Assembly: GCA_026929865.2 (NCBI GenBank)
Contig: CM049404.1
Coordinates: 3,722,001-3,786,000 of the forward strand
Length of the DNA stretch: 64,000 bases
Direction of reading: 5' to 3'
Origin: Hyperoplus lanceolatus
Taxonomy: Eukaryota > Chordata > Actinopteri > Uranoscopiformes > Ammodytidae
Below the pieces are notes generated by a model. That model was not told where the DNA came from, did not search any database, and saw nothing but the letters and a program-made list of their open reading frames with translations. Shown piece by piece: positions 33,901 to 46,396 of this stretch. The first letter of the stretch is position 1. Each line of letters opens with the position of its first letter. The position numbers and the translations under genes are program-made.

Positions 33901-34986
33901 TTCCCCCTCACTAACATACACACAGCCTTCTGTACATGACTTCAAAAGCACAGAAGAGCAGTTGGAGACAGTGGTTCGCATGATGAGAAAGCATTTGAAC
34001 ATCAGTTATGAAATTCCTCCTTTTTGTTGCTTGAATGGTTATTCGCTAAAGAGCAAACTAACTGGTTTCAAAAGTGAAGAATCCCATACGGCTCTAACTT
34101 GGGGCTTGGAGTGCAGAATATGTGACAGTAATCAAGTTCATCCCCGTAAAGCAATAAGTCCATCGTTAAAGTGTACAATAGGTTGACACATTTAAGCCGT
34201 CAGTGCTGTAATGAATCTGCAGTGTAAAGCCTGGACCGCTCTCGTTGTTTGTTGTTAAAGGAGACACATGCTCCAGAAAGGCTGGCTCAGCTGGAGAACA
34301 ACTTCTCTTGTGACGGTTGTATTGTTGTTGTATGCTATAAACACACAATGTTTTGTTGCGTTCTAAGATTGCACACTGACAATCATATGCATTCAAGCGT
34401 TTCAGATAAAAAGAAGCTCTGTCCTTTATGCAGCGTACAAACAAATTATTATAATTTTTTTTGGGTAAGGGTAATACTATGGTAATGGCCTAGGAGATTT
34501 TATATTTTTCGTTTTTTGTGCACCAATTTCTTATGCATGCCTAACATGTGCAGGGTTTTCATTCACAAAGTTAAAGAGTATCATTAGTAGGTGGCTACGT
34601 GTAGGGAAACTGTCAGTTATGAAAAGGCCCATGATGAAATGAACGGTCAACTGTAGAAGCACTGACTGCACTGAAGTGGTATTTCAACTCTGACAGATTG
34701 CGAACCGGTATCAATTTAGGACCCGTACCCACCCACACTGCTGGCGGTAATTATTTGTTAAATAATGGAAAAAGTAAATAAAATTCTCAGGAGATAACGG
34801 ATAACTACATGACCGTATGAAATCATGTTGAGAAAATGTACCATATCGGTGGTAAATGCCCTGCTGCACGCACACGTGATGGACACACGCAGCGGTTTTC
34901 AGTTGGCCTGATTAAACCTATTTTCAGCGGTTATTGGAAATGTCTCCTGCCCTCTAGTTGCACCTGTTATGTCAGCTTCAAGCCGT
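29399..34986 (+). other. nphp4 intron 2, proximal part
   Basis: No exon recognised. It contains a poly-A tract (about 30880-30910), a poly-G tract (32242-32254), CA repeats (32297-32350) and a poly-T tract (about 32616-32632). Open frames of up to 161 codons at 33309-33923 overlap on both strands and show no family likeness. Confidence 0.4.
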
Positions 34987-35241
34987 CCCTGCGTTCCAAT
35001 CCTCATACTTCCCTGCTATTTAGTATGCCAGAAAAAGATTTAGGATGTCCCAATACATGCACGTCAATTGTAGTATGCTGAAAATACATAAAAGCCCAAC
35101 TAACTCCAATATCATTTTGGAGTATTCATCTTTATTCTTGACCTTTCTCGACATAATGAAATAAAATCTTCCTTATCTGATTTTTTTTTCTCCTGTGGCT
35201 CTAATACTCTTCTGTACTTTAGTAGGCTATTTAGTGTAGTG

Positions 35242-36096
35242 CATCGGTTTTCAAACTGTGGGGCACGCCCCCCTTGGGGGGCGCGGGGTTATGGCAGGGG
35301 GGGCGCGGATGAATATGTAAAAAAAAGAAAAACTAAAAAAAAAAAAAAAAAAAAATTTTTTTTTTTTTTTTTTTAGTTTTTCTTTTTTATACTAAGATCA
35401 CGGCATAGCTGGACACAAGTTCTTCTGCTTCGTTCCCCTCACTGCATTTAAATGCATTCAGTAAATTAGAGAAATAGGTCTCGTTAAAGAAAAAGAGCAC
35501 CAAGCCCAACCCAGAGGACCCTGCATACATTTTGTTTATTTTAAATTAATATTTTTATGGAAAATCCATGTGTCCTTCTTCAATAGCTTCTAATTCATCA
35601 GACCCAGTGTCTCCAAATTATTTTTTCACAAAAAATTCCTCATATTTAGCCTCTTAATTGTCCTCTCAAAGTGCACCAGATTCATGCATTTCACTTTAAA
35701 AAGGTGAAAAAAAATCTCCCGGGGGGGCATACCCCCGGACCCCCCTAGGAGGGTCTGGTTCTCCACTGGCCACTATTCTCCTCCAGCAGGACATTGGAGG
35801 CACTAGCGAAAAAACACTGGGTGTGTGACTGACATTTAACTAGTCAATAATTTGGGCAAGTCTGTCTGCCTATCTTTCTCACTCCGATGCACACTCAGTC
35901 AGTATTATCCATGCTCAAAGGAAGCAGGATTAAAACACTGGATTATGTGTTTAAAAACGCACAAAAATGTTTAGAATGTTTCAAAAACATGTTTAAATTT
36001 GTAAAATAATAAAAAAAAAATTGGGGGGGGGGGGGGCTCTGCTGAAATTTGTTCTCTGAGGGGGGGGCTCACTTTCTCACACTTTGAAAACCCCTG
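35242..36096. mobile_element. hAT element nested in the family D MITE
   Basis: The 8-bp duplication GTGTAGTG is exact on both sides (35234-35241, 36097-36104). The termini are imperfectly inverted: CATCGGTTTTCAAACTGTG and CAGGGGTTTTCAAAGTGTG. G-rich sub-termini follow at both ends. Non-autonomous; no transposase. Confidence 0.8.
35319..35388. repeat. A/T palindrome inside the nested hAT
   Basis: An A-run, G, five A, CT, 21 A, then 19 T, AG, five T, C, six T: the two arms are exact complements apart from a 2-base length difference at the centre. Confidence 0.85.
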
Positions 36097-37472
36097 GTGT
36101 AGTGAAAAGAAAAAGTATGTGATTTGGAATGCAGGGCATATGTATTGCGGTAACGTTAACCCGCGTACCAACTGAAACATGTGATCACGCGCCAGATGCC
36201 GCAGACGCAGCAGAGATTTGATTGGACATCAGAGCAGCAAGGCAGGATTTGTACAGCAAAGAAGTTCTTCCTCATTATCATCAAACTCAAAATCCTACAA
36301 TTTTTCATTTTGTTTACCAACGAAGTTCGCCGGTTTACATCAAAAGTGCTGTGTGTGCAAAGTGGCGCACGGGCAAACTACTATCAACGGTTCATCCGAG
36401 CATGAGTAGGCGCTACATTGCTGACAGTACATTCAACTACTGGGGCGGGTTAGCATCCATATTACTTGGTGACCTTGAAGGTAGAAGTATGACAAAACAA
36501 GTCCACTAAATATGTATTATTCAGAATCATGTTTTTTGATAGTTGGGGGCAGAACAACCTGGGAGGTATTGACTTTTAATTTCAGGCATCCTGAAGTATA
36601 AGAGACAGTAGAGCCGCTGACCATGTGCAATACCATGCTCACTGTTAACCAACATCATTTGAGGTGCTAGAATATAAAAAGAATATTCAAAACCATTATC
36701 ACGATCATTAAAATCAGTCTGATAAAATAGTTGTTTGTTGTAGCAATTTGTTTTCAAATGATTTGGCTGATCCTTATTTTATTAAATGAAGCATTTATTA
36801 ATATAAGTAAATGAATGTGTAACCGTGTGGGTGGTGTTTGTAATAATGAGGCAATTATGGCTTTTTAATTTGCATGCATGGCCTACACTGTGTTGCCTAT
36901 GGGTCCTTCAACCTGTTGCCATAGAATATCAAATAACTGCTTTAACTGGGGATGTCTGATTTAAAGAGTAATTAGACCTGTGGGTTCGTTGCATGTGGAA
37001 GGCCACTATCAATTTGGTGACGTGGCCTTTAAACAGACTTGCACCACACCACAGAGATTAAATATTGACAGCAATGTGTATGTGCTCTGTTTAAATTTGA
37101 GTTTCATGCATTACACCTGGTTTGAAATATGTTGGCTGTGTGAAAGTGCACGGCTGTATGAAATTAAAATGCTTGAGGAGGTCCGTGTTAAGCAGGTAGG
37201 TAAGGTCCACATGTCTTCTCCGCGATGGAATGCGTGTCATGCACTGCTGTAATTTGCTGTGCTATTATAGTATTTTTCATAACAGTATGATTGGCTGTGA
37301 GATGGCACAGACAATTTTTTGGGAATGTTCACTCAATTCATCATTCAGCACAATTCAGATATTGCGCATTGCTGTGTATATTTCTCATTCAATCCCATAT
37401 TTTCCATTACCACAAGTACATGTTTATAGAACATTGTCAACATAATAGTCACCACTGTAGGAAAATGTATTG

Positions 37473-37566
37473 CGGTCTCATCTGACCAGAGAGCCTTCCT
37501 CCACTTGCCATTAGCCATTCGGGGGACACAGCATATTCAGATGAGACCAAACTTCAATTTGTTGGC
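37473..37566. repeat. Solitary copy of the foldback Tc1 loop
   Basis: 94 bases nearly identical to 39568-39661, the turn-round point of the foldback element (inverted 'ggtctcatctga' and 'tcagatgagacc' around a roughly 50-base loop). The rest of the element is absent here. Confidence 0.8.
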
Positions 37567-38656
37567 GCATTTAGGCCTTTTCGTATGATAACAAGAAATA
37601 GTAAAACTAGATTTATTATGAATGCTATAGGCTCAAATGTGAGGCTGGAAATGTTCTATATTTTTCCTCAATATTGACAATTCATTTTCATTCGCTAACA
37701 AGTATTGACTGTGAGTGTGCATCCAAGGCTGGATGTTGTTTATTAATCATTGCCATAGAAGTCCATTGTTGTGCTGCAGACACTTTTTTAATCACATCAA
37801 CGCCCCCACACTGTTGCACTGTGGTTCACTTTGAGTCAATCCCACATACACCCTCCTCGTGCTGCTGCTGTAAATACTGCACCAAATGTGTATTAATCCA
37901 AAGGTGAAAAAAGTCCCTAACTAGCCTATTTATTTCACCTCAGTAACATTTGCTGAAAGAATACGTTGCCAAATTAAAATCTATAACAATTTTTGATCTT
38001 TCCTCAAAGATTTAAATCTTAAGAAGAAGCAAATAGGCTTAGGGCCCAACATACATGGTTAGGGAAGATTCAGAAACAGACAGACACAGAGTTTTTAGGT
38101 CTTTTCATGAAATTTGTTGACAACACATCACCAGCCTAATCCTTATTGAATTGTGCTCCTGTATGAATGCTCACTAGCCCAGAATGGCCCAAAGGAGTCT
38201 TGCGTCCCGTCCTCTCAACTGCTAAGTGGGCAGATGAATGGCCGGCAGTAAAACATGAACTTATATTGAGTCTTATTTTTTCTCTGTTTTTCAGTCTCTA
38301 TTTCCTTTTACAAGGCATGTCACTTCAGTAAATGTACAGAGCCTATGAAACGGGGCCTCCCGTATAAAAAGCCTTATGATTGATGGACAAAAGAGCCGCT
38401 ATGGCAGCAAGTGACAGGCCTTCAGCTTACCTCTGGGTCTAATTCCTTCTCCCTTCTTCTGGCACACCACCACACTAAGAGATATACTCTTCAATTATAC
38501 ATGGGCATGGTGGGGGCGCAGCCTTTGCTTCCTTTCGCCTGAGAACTGATCAATATTTCAGCTCCGAGGGGACCAAACATCTAGCGGAGCAGCTGCTGCT
38601 TAACAGCTTTACACACTGGCGTGGCACAACCCACAGTGCACAGCCATATACTCTAG

Positions 38657-38659
<3 letters not shown>

Positions 38660-38740
<81 letters not shown>
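38660..38740. repeat. (GT)n microsatellite
   Basis: About 40 GT units with one TCTC interruption; a shorter tract follows at 38820-38838. Confidence 0.95.
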
Positions 38741-38742
<2 letters not shown>

Positions 38743-38934
38743 TCGAGGGAATTCAAGGGCCACACTGGCCACTGCTGAGGTGACAGAAGGGAGAGATGAG
38801 AGCCTCCAGGAGGTTTTAGCTGTGTGTGTGTGTGTGTGTAAGAGACTTATTTCTCGTGTGTGGTGACTATTGACTCATTTCTTACTTGAATGTTCTTCTT
38901 CCATCCCTATCTCATTTCTCTTTTCTTTCACATA

Positions 38935-41900
38935 CAGTGGCTTGAAAAAGGTATTCATACCCCTTCAACTTTCCACATTTTGTCACATTACAACCACACA
39001 CGTACATTTATTTGATGTGGAGTTCATATGATAGACCAACACAAAGTGGTGCATAATTGTGAAGTGGAATGAAAATGAAACATGTTTTTACATTTTTTTT
39101 TAAATAGAAAACTGAAAAATGTGGCGTCCAAAATTATTCAGCCCCCCTGAGTCAATACTTTGTTGAACCATATATCGCTGCAAATCTATTGGGGTATGTC
39201 TCTACTAGTTTTGCACATTTATAGACTGACATTTTTGCCATTCTAACACATGCATATGCTTTGATCTAAACCATTCCATAGTACATCTGGCTGTATGTTA
39301 AGAGTACTTGTCCTGTTGGAAGGTGAACCTCCGCCCCAGTCTCAAGTCTGTTGCAGACTCTAACAGGTTTTCTGCCTTGTATTTGGCTCCATCCGTCTTC
39401 CCATCAACTCTAACCAGCTTCCCTGTCCCTGCTGAAGAAAAGCATCTCTACAGCATGATGCTGCCACCACCATGTTTCATGATGGGGATGGTACATTCAG
39501 GGTGATGTGCAGTGTTAGTTTTCCACCACACATTGCATTTTGGATTAAGGCCAAAAACTTCAAGTTTGGTCTCATCTGACCAGAGCGCCTTCCTCCACTT
39601 GCCATTAGCCATTCGGGGGACACAGCATATTCAGATGAGACCAAACTTCAATTTGTTGGCCTTAATGCAAAACGCTATGTGTAGCGGAAAACTCACACTG
39701 CACATCACCCTGAACGTACCCTCTCCAAGTGAAACATGGTGGTGGCAGCATCATGCTGTGGAGATGCTTTTCTTCATCAGGGAAGAGGGAAGCTGGTCAG
39801 AGTTGAGAGGAGGATGGATGGAGCCAAATACAGGACAGAAAACCTTTTAGTCAAGAGGACAACTACCCTAAACCTAAACCTAAGGATAGTCATGTGTTAG
39901 AATGGCCCATTCAAAGTCCAGACCTAAATCCAATTGAGAATATACGGAAAGACTTGAAAAATTGCTGTTCACAGACGCTTTCCATCCAATCTGACGCTGA
40001 ATCTGAAGCTCGAGCTATTTTGCATAGCAGAATGGGCAAAAATGTCTGCCTGTAGATGTGCAAAGCTGGTAGAGACATAAGGCAAGGCAAGGCACGTTTA
40101 TTTATATAGCACAATTCAAACACAAGGCCACTCAAAGTGCTTTAGAGGGGCAAGATTAAAATACATTAAACACATTAGAAGACATTTAAAAGCGAATGAA
40201 AAGAAGTAAAACATTTAAATTAAATAAAAAAGTACAGGTTAAAATGGAAACAGAAAAGTCTTCAGACTCGATTTAAAAGAACTGAGGGTTGCAGCAGACC
40301 TCAAGTTTTCTGGGAGTTTGTTCCAGATATTTGGTGCATAAAAACTAAAAGCTGCTTCTCCTCGTTTAGTCCTAACTCTTGGGACTGTAAGTAAACCTGT
40401 CCCAGACGACCTAAGGGCTCTGGACGGTTCATAACGTATCAGCAGATCAGTAATGAATTTTGGCGCTAAACCATTTAGTGCTTTATAAACCAACATCAGT
40501 ATTTTGAAATCAATTCTTTGAGTGACAGGAAGCCAGTGTAAAGACCTCAGAACTGGGGTAATGTGATCCACTTTTTTGGTCCTAGTGAGGACTCGAGCAC
40601 CAGCGTTCTGAATTAGCTGAAGCTGTCTGATAGATTTTTTTGGAAGGCCTGCAAGGACACTGTTACAGTAGTCAAGACTACTAAAGATAAATGCATGGAC
40701 AAGTTTTTCTAAATCTTGCTGAGACACAAGTCCTTTAATTCTTGATATGTTTTTAAGGTGGTAGTATGCTGACTTATTAATTGATTTCATGTGTTTCTTG
40801 AAATTCAAGTTGGAGTCTATGACAACACCAAGATTTCTGGCTTGGTGTGTGGTTTCTAGCATAACAGATGTAAGCTGTGCGCTGACTTTTAATTGTTCAT
40901 CTTTGGCACTAAAGACAATTACTTCAGTTTTGTCGTTGTTTAATTGAAGGAAATTTTGGCACATCCAATCATTGATTTGTTCAATGCAGTTACTCAGTGC
41001 TTGTATCGGAGTTTCCTGGTGATATGGTTATGTAAATTTGTGTGTCGTCTGCATAATTATGGTAGCATAATTTGTTCTTATTCATAAGCTGAGCTAGTGG
41101 GAGCATGTAGATGTTAAACAGAAGAGGCCCAAGAATGGAACCTTGGGGGACCCCGCATTCAATATGTGTCCGCTCAGATGTGAAATTGCCTATTGACACA
41201 TAGTAGTCTCTGTTCTTTAAGTAGGATTCAAACCAGTTTAGTACAGTTCCAGAAAGTCCAACCCAGTTTGCTAGTCGATCTAGTAATATGCTGTGGTCAA
41301 CTGTGTCAAAAGCTGCACTGAGATCCAGTAAAACTAAAACAGAACTTTTGCCACTGTCTGTGTTTAAGTGGATGTCATTGAGGACCTTAACCAGAGCAGT
41401 CTCAGTGCTGTGGTGTTGTCGAAATCCTGACTCGAAAACATCAAAGCAGTTGTTCATTGCTAAGTAGTTATTTAGCTGTTGATAAACAGCTTTTTCAATG
41501 ATTTTGCTTAAAAATGGTAGGTTAGATATGGGCCTATAATTGTTCATGAGCGATGTATCTAGACTGTTCTTTTTTAGGAGTGGCTTGATGACTGCTGTTT
41601 TCAGGGCCTGTGGGAATACACCTGTCCGAAGGGAAATGTTGACAATTTGTAGAACATCTGAGGCCATACAGCTAAAAACAGTTTTAAAGAAGCCTGTGGG
41701 AAGAATGTCAATGCAACAGGAGGAGGAGTTCAGGTGTTGTATAATGTCCTCCAGGTTTTTGTGGTTTATCAGATAAAATTGTGTCATTGCATTTGGATTA
41801 ATTTTAAGTGGGCATAGCGATGACACATATGTTGAACTTTGTATTGATGCAGTGACAGCTTGTCTAATTTTGTGAATTTTCTCAGTAAAGAAGGAGGCAA

Positions 41901-43127
41901 ATTCATTGCAGGCCCTCGTGGAGAGATGTTCAGACGCTACTGACACAGGAGGGTTTGTTAATCTGTCGATAGTAGCAAACAGGGCACGTGCATTGTTGTT
42001 GTTTTTTGTGATGATGTCAGAAAAGAAAGACTGCCTTGCACTTTTCATCTCTGAGTTAAAAGTGCAAAGTTTCTCTTTGAAGATGTCATAATGAACCTGG
42101 AGATTTGTTTTTCGCCACCTGCGTTCCGCTTTACGGCACTCTCTTTTTTTCTATTCTGACCTGCGGGGCATTTCTCCAGGGAGATCTTTTCTTACCAGAG
42201 ACAACCTTCATCTTAGTGGGCGGAATAGCATCTATAACACTTGTAATTTTACCATTAAAGTTGTCTAAAAGCTCATTAACTGAGTTACAGGGGAGGGGTG
42301 GTATTAAAGAAAATGCTTGAATAAATGTTTCACTGGTATTTTCTGTAATATACCGTTTTTTGATTACTTTTGATTGATCAGTTGTGTGCACAGACAATAA
42401 ACAGGAATGGTCTGAGAGGGGACCTATATCTGCCACTGTTACGTCTGAAATGTTCATTCCTCTGGAAATGATAAGGTCCAGAGTGTGCCCTTTGTTATGA
42501 GTTGGTTTGTCAACATGCTGATTTAGTCCAAAGTTGTTCTTTCGCACATCTGTCCTCGGGTTTGTCGATATGAATATTTAAGTCTCCAACAATTAATACA
42601 CAGTGAAACTCAATACAGATTACAGACAGCAGGTCAGAAAGGTCATCTAAAAAGCTTGTATTGTTTTGTGGTGGCCGGTAGATATTGATAAAAATAGCTC
42701 TAGAGGCTGAATTTAACTGGAGAGCCACATACTCAAATGAATCAAAATTTCCATTAGACATCTTTTTGCATTGTAGAGATTCTTTAAACAAAATAGCAAC
42801 CCCCCTCCTTTTTTATGCACTCTGGATTCACTCACGAAAGTGTAGTTTGGGGGGGACATAACCCAATAGACTTGGAGCTGTAATTGCAGTGATAGGTGGT
42901 TCTACAACGTATTGACTCAGGGGGGCTGAATACTTTTGCACGCTACACTTTTCAGTTTTTTATTTATAATTTTTTTTTTACTCATATTTAATTTTCATTT
43001 CAGTTCACAATTATGCGCCAGTTTGGGTCAATTACATGAAATCCCAATAAAATAAATGTATGTGTGTGGTTCTAATGTGACAATGTGGAAAAGTTCAGGG
43101 GAGTATGAACACTTTTGCAAGGCACTG
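38935..43127. mobile_element. Foldback Tc1-like element, interrupted by a LINE
   Basis: TA-flanked (38933-38934, 43128-43129). Inverted ends are CAGTGGCTTGAAAAAGGTAT and the complement of 'cacttttgcaaggcactg'. The inversion covers almost the whole element: for example 39457-39480 is complementary to 39731-39754, turning over at about 39605. Each arm carries a transposase remnant, antisense on the left and sense on the right ('atggcccattcaaagtccagacctaa' type C-terminal motif, 39901). The right arm is broken by a LINE (40081-42854) with the 7-bp duplication GACATAA. Without the LINE the element is about 1.4 kb. Confidence 0.85.
40081..42854 (-). pseudogene. Jockey-superfamily non-LTR retrotransposon (L2/CR1-like), 5'-truncated and frameshifted
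   Basis: On the minus strand, in four frames: 42510-42791 and 42131-42547 (end of the AP endonuclease, with VGDLNIH and a later D-H pair), 40990-42048 (reverse transcriptase, with YRPIS, LDLSAAFDTVDH, GVPQGSILGPLLF and catalytic YADD) and 40239-40964 (C-terminal part with LHWLPV). The 3' tail at 40081-40240 ends in short 'ggcaaggcaa' repeats. It is flanked by GACATAA (40074-40080 and 42855-42861). The protein is broken by at least three frameshifts, so the copy is dead. Confidence 0.88.
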
Positions 43128-43151
43128 TATGCATACGTGAACACACATGCA

Positions 43152-43280
<129 letters not shown>

Positions 43281-44394
43281 CTGGGAGAGGGAAAGACATT
43301 GAGAAAGCGATTTTGTTTGTCTTGTTCTTTGTTGTTGCAGGCTTTCACACATCAATTGCAACTTTACCTTTTTTATGTGTCTGGCAGTGTTCTTCCACTG
43401 TACTCCTCACTTATTATGATGCATCCTCCAGTCCTCACAGTCAATGCCCGCAGTTTGTCTGTGAGGCATTTCGGGACAGGATTTACAATAGAAGACCAGA
43501 GCCTCAATGTCAATTTAAGAATTCAGTGTTCGCAAAGATCTGTAGCTGGCAAAGAGAGGGATGTTGTAGAATGCAGGATTTTAGGATTGTGTTGTGAGTC
43601 AGGCACAGAGCAGCACAACACCAGAGGCTCTGACGTTAAAAAACAAGGAACTATGTGAAAAGGTTAAGAGAGTTGTGCTGATTGGAAGGTTTTTATTGTG
43701 TGCAGGCATTTATTATGGAAACTATGGAGCCAGTGTTGAAGCTGATAATAGGTTTTGGACTTTCATTGCAGCAAGTAAGCTATGAGGAATAGAGTATGTC
43801 TGAATGAGTTAGTAGTACACCACTATTGTTATTTCATCTCGTTAATTTCTTACCTGCCTCAGACAAGTCCTTGGCTATGATCAAGGAAATATAAACGATA
43901 GTAACCTTTCAGGACACATGGGAACTGAAGATCCACATTCCCTCTGTTTATCAGGACCAGTTTTCAACTTGATCTGTTCAAAGCCATTAACCATCTTTGT
44001 CAGTCTGTCTGTTGTTCCAATATTGTATCTAGAAAGAAAGAGTTGGCTTGTTTCTTTCAGGTAAAAACAATATGTATCTCCAGGTTGGAGGTTACTGCAA
44101 TGCACTCCTCATCGGGATCCCTGGCAAGAGCATCCAGAGGCTCCAGTACATTCAAAACAGTGCTGCCAGGATCCTGATGAGGGTGCGCAAGCACGACCAC
44201 ATCACCCTCATCCTGAAATCACTGCACTGGCTCCCTATCTCACTCAGAATTGAGTACAAGGTCTCCCTCCTCACCCACCAGTGCCTTCACGGACATGCCC
44301 CCCTTTACCTTCAGGAACTCCTCACCCCCCCGACAACCTCACGTACACTCCGTTCAGGATCCACTCACACCCTCCAAACCCGACACGTGCACCG

Positions 44395-44551
44395 TGTTAA
44401 GTTGCATGTTATCTACTGCGCGTGCGCGGCAAGCGTAGTGGCTGTTCTCTGACTGTGAATAATGGCGACGGCCATGGTTGTGCATGTGATATGCTAACGT
44501 TCAGTAAAAGTCTAAACTCGAATAATTGTTGTTGTGGTTATTGGATTAACA
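44395..44551 (+). repeat. 5' LTR of the copia element
   Basis: 157 bp, TG...CA. It contains the CpG-rich segment 'ctgcgcgtgcgcggcaagcg' shared with the 3' LTR. Confidence 0.9.
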
Positions 44552-44564
44552 TTGGTAGCAGAGG

Positions 44565-45494
44565 ATGGCCGCTGCTGTGAATTACAAAGTTCCGCCACCG
44601 TTTGACGAGAAGACGTCATACGAAAGCTGGAAAAATGAGATCGAAATATGGAGACTCGTCACCGAACTGGATAAAAAGAAGCAAGCCTTGGCGGTTACCT
44701 TGTCGCTAAAGGGGAGAGCCAAGGCTAGCGCTCTGGAAATTGCTGCTGGCGACTTAAATTCCGACACGGGAATGACTGCACTTCTGACTAAATTGGACTC
44801 GGTGTTTTTGAAAGAAGAAAAGGACCGGCAGTACGAGGCTTACACAAAGTTCGACCGGATCGCTAGAGGAAGCGGTACTTCAATGGTGGATTACATCATC
44901 GAATTTGAACATCGCAAGCTACGTAAGTTTAAAATGGAGCTTCCAGATGCAGTGTTAGCCTTCAAGCTACTGGATACTGCGGGACTTAATGTGAAAGATA
45001 AACAGTTAGCGCTTACAGCTTGCCCAAGCGTCTCTTATGTTGACATGAAATCAGCCTTGAAAATAATTTTTGGCGATAACGTTACACCACCGCAAGAGGG
45101 CAGCAGTGCGCTGCGAATGAGTGAAGATTCTAGTGATGCTGCCTACTACACAAGATACACAGGCAGACGGGAGAGTAGGTCAAACTTGCAACAGTTACAA
45201 ATGGTGGTTCAGGGCACAAACCCACTCGACAAACATGTGAGGAGATCTAGATGTGCAATATGTCAGAGCACTTATCACTGGGCAAAGGATTGTCCAAACA
45301 AAAAGGAACATGTAAAACTTACAACGGATGAAGGGATAAAACATTGTGTTGAAGAATGCAACATTACTTTGTTTTCAAACGTTTTGTCTGACACAGAAGT
45401 CTTCATGGTGGAGGCGTTGGGATCAGCTGTGATTGACACAGCCTGTACAAGAACTTTATGTGGAGAAAAATGGCTGTGGCATTTCACGATGTGA
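44565..45494 (+). pseudogene. copia gag and start of protease
   Basis: About 300 codons open from an ATG 14 bases past the LTR. It carries the copia gag-like N-terminal domain and a CX2CX4HX4C zinc knuckle (CAIC...H...C, codons about 226-239). The protease active-site motif is V-I-D-T-A, a variant of D-S/T-G. It then leaves frame near 45475. This is a gag-pol polyprotein segment, not a host gene. Confidence 0.85.
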
Positions 45495-46392
45495 ACTGCC
45501 ACAGAGTGAGTTACAAAAAGTTAATGACAAACAGAGTGCTAGACCTTTCAGATTTGGTGATGGAAAAGTGGTCCACTCCACGAGGAAAGTGATTATTCCA
45601 GCGAAGATAGGACAGACTAAATGCAAAATTGAAACAGAAGTTGTCCCTGCAGATATACCCATGCTTTTAAGCAAGACTTTGTTAAAAAGAGCAAGTGCCG
45701 TTTTGGACATTGCGCATGACAAAGCGACAATGTTTGAACAACCCGTTAAGCTTGAACTGACATCTTCAGGACATTATTGTGTGAACTTGAGAGATGATAG
45801 TGATGCAGAGGAAAGTGAGACCCAAAAAGATGAGGATGAAGTTCTCACTGTGACAGAAAACATGACGACAAAGGAAAAAAAGACAGTACTGGTGAAACTG
45901 CATAAACAATTTGGACATGCTTCAGTTGAAAGACTACAAAAACTACTGGCCTGTGCAGGTAATAATGATGAGGAAAGCAACACAATACTCAAAGACATTG
46001 TAAAAAACTGTGAAACATGCATCAGGTACAGCAAACCAAAACGCAAGCCAGTGGTGGGTTTGCTAATGGCCTCAACTTACAAAGAAACTGTTGCTGTGGA
46101 CTTGCATGAGCTTGAACCGGGAGTTTGGTATCTCCATGCTATCGACCACTTCACACGCTTCCGCGCAGGAAGTGTTATCACCACGAAAAAACCCAGGGAA
46201 ATAGTGAAGCAATTTATTCACTGCTGGATAAGTATCCATGGTCCTCTGTGCAGGTTATTCAGTGATAATGGAGGTGAATTCAACAACGAAGAAATGAGGG
46301 ACATGGCTGAAAAATTTAACATTGAAGTGAAAACCACTGCAGCATACAGCCCATGGAGCAACGGCCTACTAGAAAGGCATTTCAAACTCTGA
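45473..46392 (+). pseudogene. copia protease remainder and integrase
   Basis: The frame continues with an HHCC-type pre-integrase zinc motif (H-K-Q-F-G-H ... C-E-T-C) and the DDE core: D in VAVDLHE, D in FSDNGGEF, E in GLLERH. It ends at a stop created by a small indel at about 46385. Confidence 0.85.
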
Positions 46393-46396
46393 CATT

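Larger units (their letters stand above)
34987..36136. mobile_element. MITE (family D), second copy, split by a hAT element
   Basis: CCCTGCGTTCCAATCCTCA at the left and the complement of 'ttggaatgcaggg' at the right are inverted ends matching the dffb intron 2 copy. The inner sub-termini ('ttagtatgccagaaaaag', 'aaaagaaaaagtatgtg') also match. The middle is occupied by a 0.86-kb element. Confidence 0.7.
36137..38934 (+). other. nphp4 intron 2, continued
   Basis: No exon or RNA gene recognised. Contents are AT-rich DNA, the hairpin copy at 37473 and the GT repeat at 38660. Confidence 0.35.

Noticed and set aside
33309..33923. Overlapping open frames of 141 and 161 codons on opposite strands
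   Set aside because: Mutually overlapping with no recognisable motif. An acceptor-like site at 33336 does not lead into NPHP4-like sequence.
38280..38350. Possible nphp4 exon 3 beginning Ser-Leu-Phe after TTTTTCAG
   Set aside because: The frame closes after 17 codons and does not continue like NPHP4.
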